Source: a virus. Taken from it: a stretch of DNA of 32,534 nucleotides. Numbering within the stretch: the stretch's first letter is position 1; every line of letters starts with the position of its first letter. The notes below the pieces were generated by a model. That model searched no databases and was not told where the DNA came from. It saw nothing but the letters and a program-made list of their open reading frames with translations. Both the position numbers and the translations under genes were made by a program. The DNA is taken from IMG/VR virus record IMGVR_UViG_3300025151_000165, positions 1-32,534 of that record. One strand, given 5' to 3'. This document shows, in pieces, positions 24,486 to 29,741 of this stretch.

Positions 24486-24575
24486 TTATGTTAATGTTGA
24501 TATAAAAATAAATAGTAAACCAAATATGATAATAGCTTTTAATAGCTCTACCATAATATCAAATGCTTTTTTCAT
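24486..24575 (-). CDS. 29 aa single-span membrane peptide
   Basis: ATG 24575 forms an ATGA overlap with the end of a short frame, and the TAA is fused to the Shine-Dalgarno of the DUF932 gene (TAAGGAG). The peptide starts MKKAFDIMVELLKAIIIFGL and ends LFIFISTLT: a short amphipathic start and a 15-18 residue hydrophobic helix. The upstream frame could begin at ATG 24631 (19 codons, MIPEDIQVSGKTTTEDSSE). Such peptides may be toxins, membrane regulators or translation-coupling devices. Confidence 0.45.
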   Translation of the reverse strand: MKKAFDIMVELLKAIIIFGLLFIFISTLT

Positions 24576-24602
24576 TCGCTACTGTCCTCAGTTGTAGTTT
24601 TG

Positions 24603-24733
24603 CCCGACACTTGAATGTCTTCGGGAATCATCTCCCCCCCTCTTCGCACTTGCAGTGCTTGAGGTGGAAAGGGACAGCTACTGCCTTTAGGCTTGTTGGT
24701 AGCTGCCCCAAAGGGTTGGTGGCCTAAGCCACC
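24603..24733 (-). ncRNA. String of strong hairpins, possible structured RNA or 3' leader
   Basis: This 150-base interval between the coiled-coil gene and the 29 aa peptide holds four hairpins: GGTGGC/GCCACC (24718-24733, containing the upstream stop codon), GGGaCAGCTAC/GTAGCTGCCC (24671-24681 with 24699-24708, with GCC/GGC inside), GCACT/AGTGC (24646-24658) and CCCGA/TCGGG (24603-24625). A run of seven C (seven G on the - strand) sits at 24634-24640. No T-run follows, so they are not simple terminators. The 76-codon frame across it has protein-unlike composition. Confidence 0.5.
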
Positions 24734-25125
24734 TTTGCCTTTAGTTGAGCTAGTCTTTCTGAAGACATAGCTGGTTTCACTCGTCTTGGGGCAGGTTCCC
24801 AAGACTGTCCTGTTACTTGTTCGTAGACACTCAGGTCAGCTTGGTGACGCTCTTCAAGCAGGTTAAGTTCAACCTCGATGTTGTCTATCAGCTTTTGGAT
24901 CGCATCTGCTTTGATTGTTTGTCCATTTTCCAGTGCTATCTCGTAGTCCGCTAACTTGTCAGCCAACATCTTCTTCTTGTAGACCAGTGAATTGTTTGAA
25001 GTGTAACATTCGTCTCTGGCAATGCCCGAAATAAATTGCTCGTTCGGTACAACATCCTGAGTAGAGTGAAAATAATCTAGAACGGCTAGTTTTCTTTCAA
25101 CGAGTGTAAGTTGCTTCTTAGTCAT
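24724..25125 (-). CDS. First early gene: coiled-coil protein of unknown function
   Basis: 133 aa from ATG 25125, chosen because AGGAG lies 8 bases upstream; an upstream in-frame ATG at 25179 would reach into the structured region. Landmarks: TKKQLTLVERKLAVLDYF, a central coiled coil (VYKKKMLADKLADYEIALEN; IDNIEVELNLLEERHQADL), the motif TGQSWEPAPRR and a basic end. As the first gene of the leftward arc it is probably expressed first, perhaps to take over a host process. Its stop codon lies in the loop of a hairpin. Confidence 0.65.
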   Translation of the reverse strand: MTKKQLTLVERKLAVLDYFHSTQDVVPNEQFISGIARDECYTSNNSLVYKKKMLADKLADYEIALENGQTIKADAIQKLIDNIEVELNLLEERHQADLSVYEQVTGQSWEPAPRRVKPAMSSERLAQLKAKVA

Positions 25126-25160
25126 GTGTATTCTCCTTGTTACATTTGCGAGGACCATCC

Positions 25161-25385
25161 TCGACACAGACCTTAACAAGACAACTGGGAAAACCTGTCC
25201 ACTGACAGGTTGTTATTCGCAACCTCTTCCCACACAAGTTGACCTAACCTCAGCAAGACTTGGCAGATTGCTACTAGCTGACCACGTTCAGCTGCAATCT
25301 GACAACGGTTATCACAAGAGCACTCTCGCCAGTGCAAGAGGGAAGTTGTTGCGAATGACTTTTCCCTGTTGTCAAGGTCTTTGAC
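25161..25385 (+). ncRNA. Large multibranched structured RNA candidate
   Basis: Pairings read directly: P1 AGACCTT (25168-25174) with AAGGTCT (25374-25380), extendable outward; P2 25180-25193 with 25360-25373, 13 of 14 pairs; P3 hairpin CCTGTC/GACAGG (25194-25209); P4 25212-25231 with 25340-25359, 18 of 20 pairs; then inside P4, P5 CAAGT/ACTTG (25235-25262), P6 CAGATTGC and AGCTGA with TCAGCT and GCAATCTG (25264-25301, 14 pairs, one 4-base bulge) and P7 GCACT/AGTGC (25320-25335). P2, P3 and P4 meet without unpaired bases on the 3' side. One U-G pair in P4 (25214 with 25357) favours the + strand transcript, but the - strand, as early leader, remains possible. Known RNA class not recognised. Confidence 0.6.
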
Positions 25386-25521
25386 GAGGATGACCGCAGC
25401 TTGGAACAGGGGGAATACGCTATGATCTAAGACGCGACTGGAGTGAGGAAGAAAGAAAACTAGGCGGTCTAGATCCTTTGTAGTATGCTCCTCAGGTAGA
25501 AAGTTGTAGCGAACGTGCAAT

Positions 25522-25559
25522 TTGTGCGTTGACAGAGCTGTTATACTTCATGCTATCAC
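25522..25559 (+). promoter_or_regulatory. Late promoter before terS
   Basis: TTGTGCGTTGA at 25522-25532 contains a perfect -35 TTGACA (25529-25534). An extended -10, TGC then TATCAC (25551-25559), lies at a long 19-base spacing. The predicted start is about 25566, inside the G-rich tract. Confidence 0.7.
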
Positions 25560-25560
25560 T

Positions 25561-25603
25561 GGGGGGAGAGAGGGAGAGGGGGGCTTTAGCGTGACTAAAG
25601 GAG
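25561..25603 (+). promoter_or_regulatory. G-rich leader and hairpin masking the terS ribosome-binding site
   Basis: Bases 25561-25583 consist only of G and A with runs of six, three and six G, able in principle to form a quadruplex. CTTTAG (25584-25589) and CTAAAG (25595-25600) then pair and cover part of the AAGGAG (25598-25603) that serves terS. Confidence 0.5.
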
Positions 25604-25609
25604 CACAAA

Positions 25610-25987
25610 ATGGCAAACATAGCAAAGCGCGATCTAACTGATAGACAGCGTCGATTGGTTGAAGCGTTTGTAGCAAATGGCGGCAACCTCACACAAGCTG
25701 CACATGAGGCAGGCTACGCTCAAGGCAATAGCGGCAGGGTTTCTGCATACAAGGCGATGAAAACTGCACATGTACGACAGTACTTGATGGAAGCAATGAG
25801 TGATGCATTTGGAATGAACGCAGCTAAAGCACTGGGTAGAGTTGTGCAGTTATCATCTGGAGCTAAGTCAGAGTATGTGCAGCTTGAAGCATCGAAGGAT
25901 CTGTTAGATCGTGCTGGGTTTAAGCCTATAGACCGCTCACAAGTGCAGGTAGCAGGGGATATCAAAGTGTCCATTGATCTATCGTGA
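25610..25987 (+). CDS. terS: Terminase small subunit
   Basis: 125 aa DNA-recognition subunit of the packaging motor. The N-terminus carries the family's helix-turn-helix: LTDRQRRLVEAFVANGGNLT, then QAAHEAGYA...GRVSAYKAM. The oligomerisation helices follow (RQYLMEAMSDAFGMNAAKAL) and the C-terminus has SGAKSEYVQLEASKDLLDRAGF, typical of phage small terminases. It is the first gene of the late arc; AAGGAG lies six bases upstream, partly inside a hairpin. A terminator-like hairpin follows the gene, so its level may be uncoupled from terL. Confidence 0.88.
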   Translation: MANIAKRDLTDRQRRLVEAFVANGGNLTQAAHEAGYAQGNSGRVSAYKAMKTAHVRQYLMEAMSDAFGMNAAKALGRVVQLSSGAKSEYVQLEASKDLLDRAGFKPIDRSQVQVAGDIKVSIDLS

Positions 25988-26009
25988 GGGGGTAGGGGTC
26001 AAAACTTAC

Positions 26010-26049
26010 GCGAGTTACATAGGTAATAGTCCATCACTCGCATTTTTTT
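26010..26049 (+). terminator. Terminator-like hairpin after terS
   Basis: GCGAGT (26010-26015) pairs with ACTCGC (26036-26041), enclosing a 20-base loop, and is followed by A and seven T (26043-26049). With no promoter before the next gene it would act as an attenuator between terS and the rest of the packaging genes. Confidence 0.6.
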
Positions 26050-26064
26050 GTAGAAAGGTACGGA

Positions 26065-26337
26065 ATGGTAGCAAAGAAATATCAGAACCCGAAAGGTGGA
26101 TTAAACGCGGCAGGTCGTGCGTATTTCAAGCGCAAGGAGGGTTCTAACTTGAAGAGTCCGCAGAAGTCTGGAACGCATGGTCGAAGGGTTTCGTTTGCTG
26201 CTAGGTTTGGTGGTATGGCAGGTCCGTTGAAAGATAAGAAGGGAAGGCCGACTAGGTTAAAGTTAGCGTTGAAGGCTTGGGGGTTTGGTTCTAAGGAAGC
26301 TGCTAGGGCATTTGCCAGAAGGAATAAAAAGGCATGA
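26065..26337 (+). CDS. Basic DUF6321-like protein
   Basis: 90 aa, very basic. GGLNAAGRAYFKRKEGSNLK followed by RRVSFAARFGGMAGPLKDKK and RPTRLKLALKAWGF is a pattern I recall under DUF6321, found in phages of marine bacteria. It may bind nucleic acid. It opens a cassette of three or four tiny basic genes linked by ATGA, GTGA and 8-base overlaps between the terminase subunits. Function unknown. Confidence 0.65.
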   Translation: MVAKKYQNPKGGLNAAGRAYFKRKEGSNLKSPQKSGTHGRRVSFAARFGGMAGPLKDKKGRPTRLKLALKAWGFGSKEAARAFARRNKKA

Positions 26338-26504
26338 GTACGGTAAACAAGGCAGGTAACTACACAAAGCCTAAGATGAGAAAAAGTTTGTTTTATAGAA
26401 TAAAGGCAGGTAGTAAGGGAGGGGCAGCAGGTCAATGGTCTGCTCGAAAGGCTCAAATGCTTGCTAGGGAATACAAGGCTAAGGGTGGAGGATATACAGC
26501 GTGA
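26334..26504 (+). CDS. 56 aa basic protein of the terminase cassette
   Basis: ATG 26334 overlaps the upstream stop as ATGA; the TGA overlaps the next GTG start as GTGA. The sequence MSTVNKAGNYTKPKMRKSLF, then YRIKAGSKGGAAGQWSARKA and LAREYKAKGGGY, contains the GGxxGQWSARKAQ.LA..Y...GGGY core widespread in small proteins of marine phages and large DNA viruses. Very basic and glycine-rich; probably nucleic-acid binding. It is too short for usual length cut-offs, but the overlaps on both sides leave little doubt it is a gene. Confidence 0.8.
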   Translation: MSTVNKAGNYTKPKMRKSLFYRIKAGSKGGAAGQWSARKAQMLAREYKAKGGGYTA

Positions 26505-26752
26505 AGGCTCCTCAAAGGTCGTTATTAAATTGGGGTAAGCAAAAGTGGAGGACTAAAAGTGGTAAGCCCTCTACGCAAGGCTCAGAGGCTACAGGTGAGC
26601 GTTACCTTCCTGCTAAGGCTATCGCTGCTCTTAGTGATTCTGAGTATCGCGCTACAACCCGAGCCAAACGAAAGGGTAAGGCAAAGGGTAAGCAGTTTGT
26701 GGCTCAACCGAAGAAGATTGCTAAAAAGGTAAGGAGATATAGAAATGCCTAA
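26501..26752 (+). CDS. Basic DUF5872-like protein
   Basis: 83 aa starting at GTG in a GTGA overlap, with GGTGGAGG upstream. SLLNWGKQKWRTKSGKPSTQ, then ERYLPAKAIAALSDSEYRAT and GKQFVAQPKKIAKKVRRYR agree with the DUF5872 pattern as I remember it (W..W-T..G...RYLP..A...L...E...T...K.....QF..QPK.I). Net charge is strongly positive. Together with the two preceding genes it forms a conserved-looking trio; a role in DNA condensation or packaging is only inferred from location. Confidence 0.65.
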   Translation: MKAPQRSLLNWGKQKWRTKSGKPSTQGSEATGERYLPAKAIAALSDSEYRATTRAKRKGKAKGKQFVAQPKKIAKKVRRYRNA

Positions 26753-26879
26753 TGTAAATGGAAAGAAGTTCTCATACACAGCTAAAGGGATTGCTGCGGC
26801 AAAAAAAGAAGCTGAGAGTAAAAAGAAAAAGAAATCTATGAAAAAAGGTAAAAGTCTAATGAGTGGGTACGGAAAGTAA
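26745..26879 (+). CDS. 44 aa lysine-rich protein
   Basis: AAGGAG sits 8 bases before ATG 26745, which overlaps the previous stop by 8 bases; the TAA is shared with the next ATG (TAATG). The product MPNVNGKKFSYTAKGIAAAK continues into a run of lysines and ends MSGYGK. The opening xVNGKKFxYTxKG is one I associate with tiny conserved phage proteins. Likely nucleic-acid binding by charge. Confidence 0.75.
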   Translation: MPNVNGKKFSYTAKGIAAAKKEAESKKKKKSMKKGKSLMSGYGK

Positions 26880-27133
26880 TGGCTTGGTATCTAACTAACG
26901 GAGATTTATATACTGGCGAGACGCATGTTCTTGCAGGAACAACATATAGCGGCAAGACTCGCACCTCCCAATCTTGTCGTTTAGTAGAAGGGCCAGAACC
27001 AGTTCGTGCGCGAGGCTCCAACGGGCAGTTAAAAGGCGATGACCCTTCTACGCCTAACATAAACGAGGCTTATTCTAAGCCCAAAAAGAAGAAAAAGGCC
27101 AGTCCTAAAAGGATAGAATTAGAGGACGAATGA
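26879..27133 (+). CDS. Small conserved-looking protein of the terminase cassette
   Basis: 84 aa, starting in a TAATG overlap. MAWYLTNGDLYTGETHVLAG then TTYSGKTRTSQSCRLV is a compact beta-rich head of about 40 residues; the C-terminal half is a disordered, Pro/Lys-rich tail (SKPKKKKKASPKRIELEDE). The head resembles a short domain seen in several phages as a small unnamed protein. Function unknown; it could be a minor virion or packaging-associated protein. Confidence 0.6.
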   Translation: MAWYLTNGDLYTGETHVLAGTTYSGKTRTSQSCRLVEGPEPVRARGSNGQLKGDDPSTPNINEAYSKPKKKKKASPKRIELEDE

Positions 27134-27324
27134 GTTTTAGCCATTCTATTTCTAAGCATGACCGCGCATTACTACGCACGATTGTAAAGAAAGTGCATCT
27201 TCAGCATCATCCTAAAGATTTCCAAACAGATATGGAGGCAGATAAGGTTATTGATGTTATTGCGCCTGATATGATTGAGCGCATGATTAAGTTTGCTGTG
27301 GATTACAAGGTTGACAGAATTTAA
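27130..27324 (+). CDS. Small helical protein preceding terL
   Basis: 64 aa in ATGA overlap with the upstream gene. The sequence FSHSISKHDRALLRTIVKKV, then HLQHHPKDFQTDMEADKVID and MIERMIKFAVDYKVDRI is helical, with a histidine-rich middle. It ends 14 bases inside the terL reading frame, so terL translation is probably coupled to it. I do not recognise the family; position suggests the packaging module. Confidence 0.6.
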   Translation: MSFSHSISKHDRALLRTIVKKVHLQHHPKDFQTDMEADKVIDVIAPDMIERMIKFAVDYKVDRI

Positions 27325-28840
27325 ATATAAACCCGATGGCGAAGTCCTAAAAAAATTTATGAAGGACAATACATTTTTTCGTGGCATTCGTGGTCCTGTA
27401 GGTTCTGGCAAGTCTGTCGGTTGTTGCGTAGAAGTGTTTAGACGTGCTCTTTCTCAGAAGAAAAACGACAGTGGCATACGCAGAAGCCGATGGGCTATTA
27501 TAAGAAACACAAATCCACAGCTTAGAACAACAACAATTAAGACTTGGCTTGATTGGTTTCCAGAAAACGAGTGGGGTAAATTTATTTGGTCTGTGCCTTA
27601 TACCCATCACATAAAGAAAGGAGACATGGACCTAGAGGTTATCTTCCTTGCTCTTGACCGTCCAGAAGATGTTAAAAAACTATTGTCCCTCGAATTAACA
27701 GGCATCTGGATTAACGAGGCAAGGGAGATACCAAAGAGTATTATTGACGCTTGTACGATGAGGGTTGGGCGGTTTCCTTCTATGCGTGAAGGTGGACCTA
27801 GTTGGACAGGTGTTATTGCTGATACTAACGCACCAGAAGAAGATCACTGGTGGCCTATTATGTCAGGTGAAGTTCCTATACCAGATCACATTCCTAGAGA
27901 TCAGGCCAAGATGTTAGTTAAGCCTGATAACTGGCAGTTCTTCACACAACCATCTGGTATGAAAGAAGTATATAATGAAGATGGTGAAGTAGACAATTAT
28001 AAAGACAATGATGAAGCTGAAAATAAAAAGAACATGCTTCAGAATTATTATACAAACTTAATACAGGGTAAAACTAAATCTTGGATTGATGTTTATGTAA
28101 TGAATAGATTAGGCTCTATACAAGATGGAAAGCCAGTATATCCCATGTTTGCTAGTGAAACACACATTGCTAAAGAAGAAATACCAATAGCAGCAGGGTT
28201 GCCTTTGTACATTGGTATTGATTTTGGGCTTACCCCTGCGGCTGTTATAGGTCAGAAGGTAAGAAATAGATGGCTAATCCAATCAGAGGTTGTTGCTTTT
28301 GATATGGGCATTGTTAGATTTGCAGAGGTGTTAAGGAATGAAATTGCTACTAGGTTTTCTGAAGCTTCCGATGTCTATATATACGGTGATCCAGCAGGTG
28401 ATTTTAGGGCGCAGACGGACGAATCTACCCCTTTTCACATACTTAGAGGTGCTGGTTTACGCGCATTTCCCGCCCCAAGTAATTCTGTGGATCTTCGCTT
28501 GGAGTCAGTGGCGCAGCAACTTAATAAGATGGTTGAAGGTAAACCTGCGTTTTTAATAGATAGACGCTGTTCTCAACTTATAAAGGGGTTTGAAGGCGGC
28601 TATGCTTACAAACGTATAGAAGTAAGTGGTGAGCGATATGCAGATAAACCTGATAAAAATATGTACTCTCATATACATGACGCTTTACAATATTTAATGC
28701 TTGGAGCAGGTGAGGGAAGGGCGCTTATGTCCAATCAAAAACCTGCACAAGTTGTAAATGGGCGTGCAAATTTTGATGTTTTTAGAAGAAAACCTAATAA
28801 TGCTACAAAAAAACCTAGTTTTTGGTCTCTTGTGCGTTGA
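27311..28840 (+). CDS. terL: Terminase large subunit
   Basis: 509 aa from TTG 27311, giving the family-like opening MTEFKYKPDGEVLKKFM; TTG 27293 or ATG 27359 are alternatives. ATPase: Walker A GPVGSGKS at 28-35, Walker B GIWINEARE at about 131-139, coupling Thr/Asn near 172-173. Nuclease of RNase H fold: IGIDFG with Asp304, YGDPAG with Asp360 and HDALQY with Asp457, the expected acidic triad. It translocates DNA into the portal and cuts concatemers. The stop codon TGA is part of a late promoter element (codons Leu-Val-Arg-stop spell CTTGTGCGTTGA). Confidence 0.93.
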   Translation: MTEFKYKPDGEVLKKFMKDNTFFRGIRGPVGSGKSVGCCVEVFRRALSQKKNDSGIRRSRWAIIRNTNPQLRTTTIKTWLDWFPENEWGKFIWSVPYTHHIKKGDMDLEVIFLALDRPEDVKKLLSLELTGIWINEAREIPKSIIDACTMRVGRFPSMREGGPSWTGVIADTNAPEEDHWWPIMSGEVPIPDHIPRDQAKMLVKPDNWQFFTQPSGMKEVYNEDGEVDNYKDNDEAENKKNMLQNYYTNLIQGKTKSWIDVYVMNRLGSIQDGKPVYPMFASETHIAKEEIPIAAGLPLYIGIDFGLTPAAVIGQKVRNRWLIQSEVVAFDMGIVRFAEVLRNEIATRFSEASDVYIYGDPAGDFRAQTDESTPFHILRGAGLRAFPAPSNSVDLRLESVAQQLNKMVEGKPAFLIDRRCSQLIKGFEGGYAYKRIEVSGERYADKPDKNMYSHIHDALQYLMLGAGEGRALMSNQKPAQVVNGRANFDVFRRKPNNATKKPSFWSLVR

Positions 28841-28842
28841 AA
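28830..28842 (+). promoter_or_regulatory. Late promoter element inside the end of terL
   Basis: TTGTGCGTTGA at 28830-28840 followed by AA gives TTGAAA as -35-like sequence. No convincing -10 is seen at 16-20 bases, unlike the terS copy. The downstream gene starts 52 bases later, the same order of distance as at the fibre gene. Confidence 0.6.
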
Positions 28843-28892
28843 TTTATTTTATTCTGTGATTTGCAAGAAAAAGCTAGCGGAGATTAATAAAT

Positions 28893-29741
28893 ATGGGAAA
28901 GAGACCTCACCCTATTACTGCTGATTCAGTAGAAAGAGCAGGAGCAACAAAGCTTTTTGACTATCAAGATGCAGGTTTTACATTGCAAAATGCAGGGGCA
29001 GGTCTTTTTAGAAGATCTGGAGCGCAAGCAATTCTTCCTGACGGAACTAAAACTCCTATATTTAGAAACAAAAGCAATGAAGTAGAAAAGAGGCAGCTCT
29101 TAGCATACCTTGAGGCAAATCATTCTGATTCTTTAGTTCCTACAACAACAAAAGAAGTAGATCCTGAGGGAATACTTGGAACTGGCGTTGGTTATGGCGC
29201 AGAAGATTTTGCTAAAGTTGATAAAGAAAATGCATTAAAAGTAGAAGAATTAGAAGAGGCTATTAAAAAACAGAACGAAGAAATAGAAAAACTAAAAAAA
29301 GCAGGACAAGTAAAAGTAGAAGACCCAACTGATGATGATGATGATGAATTTAAAAGCAGGTCAACATCAGAAGATCAAGATTTAGATTTACAAACTGTAA
29401 AGCCTTCTGCGCCTATAGGAGCAACAAGTGTTACTTATCAAACAATAATTAGAGAACCTTCTGCAGCTGTAAGGCAGCAAGAAAAATATGCTTCTGAACA
29501 ATTGCGTAAGTCTCGTATAGAAAAAGCAAGACAAAAAAGATCATTGTTAAGAAGAAGGCAGGAGGCTTTGCAAGAAGTAGGTATTGGCAGAAAAGTTCTT
29601 AGTGGTGAAGAGCAAGATTTAGACTTGCCACAAGTTGATTCGAGAATATCCCAAGCAACTGGAAGGCGTGGTGGAAGAAGTAGAGGCTCATTAATTACTG
29701 GGTCGCGTGGTGGAATTGGTTTTTATAGCAGGTATACATAA
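28893..29741 (+). CDS. Charged, partly disordered protein between terL and portal
   Basis: 282 aa. The N-terminal 90 residues look folded (FDYQDAGFTLQNAGAGLFRR, then SGAQAILPDGTKTP). A coiled coil follows (EELEEAIKKQNEEIEKLKKA), then an acidic stretch with five Asp in a row, a basic helix (SRIEKARQKRSLLRRRQEAL) and a Gly/Arg-rich end (GRRGGRSRGS). The short motif QDLDL occurs twice (near residues 160 and 240). It has its own promoter element. It could be a minor head or packaging protein; family not recognised. The stop overlaps the portal start (TAATG). Confidence 0.6.
   Translation: MGKRPHPITADSVERAGATKLFDYQDAGFTLQNAGAGLFRRSGAQAILPDGTKTPIFRNKSNEVEKRQLLAYLEANHSDSLVPTTTKEVDPEGILGTGVGYGAEDFAKVDKENALKVEELEEAIKKQNEEIEKLKKAGQVKVEDPTDDDDDEFKSRSTSEDQDLDLQTVKPSAPIGATSVTYQTIIREPSAAVRQQEKYASEQLRKSRIEKARQKRSLLRRRQEALQEVGIGRKVLSGEEQDLDLPQVDSRISQATGRRGGRSRGSLITGSRGGIGFYSRYT

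Larger units (their letters stand above)
25126..25609. promoter_or_regulatory. Divergent control region between early and late arcs
   Basis: A 484-base gene-free stretch. In order: a perfect small hairpin CGAGGA/TCCTCG (25149-25163), the large branched structure (25161-25385), about 130 bases with no strong structure, a late promoter element (25522-25532) with extended -10 (25551-25559), a G-rich purine tract (25561-25583) and a hairpin overlapping the terS ribosome-binding site. Facing the late element on the - strand is TTGCACGTTC (25519-25510), a near-mirror of the motif that could serve the early operon. Its base composition is more GC-rich than the genes around it. Confidence 0.7.

Noticed and set aside
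24572-24802. 76-codon open frame on the - strand over the hairpin string
   Set aside because: It overlaps the end of the coiled-coil gene by 79 bases and has Pro/Gly/Lys-rich low-complexity sequence. Only its last 19 codons (from ATG 24631) could be a leader before the 29 aa peptide.
25124-25384. 86-codon + strand frame in the same control region
   Set aside because: It starts antisense to the first early gene and crosses the structured element; no ribosome-binding site was seen.
25173-25520. 115-codon open frame on the - strand in the divergent control region
   Set aside because: It is read straight through the large inverted-repeat structure, has no ribosome-binding site, and its composition (many Cys, Ser, Arg) does not look like the phage's proteins.
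26930-27030. tRNA-like T-arm sequence on the - strand (GGTGCGAGTC)
   Set aside because: The flanking five bases cannot pair as a T-stem and no anticodon or acceptor arm fits; the + strand encodes a small protein here. I found no tRNA gene elsewhere.
27293-27311. terL start at TTG 27293
   Set aside because: It adds six residues (LLWITR-like) not expected in the family and has no ribosome-binding site; TTG 27311 gives the usual MTEF-YKPDG opening, though its own signal is also weak.
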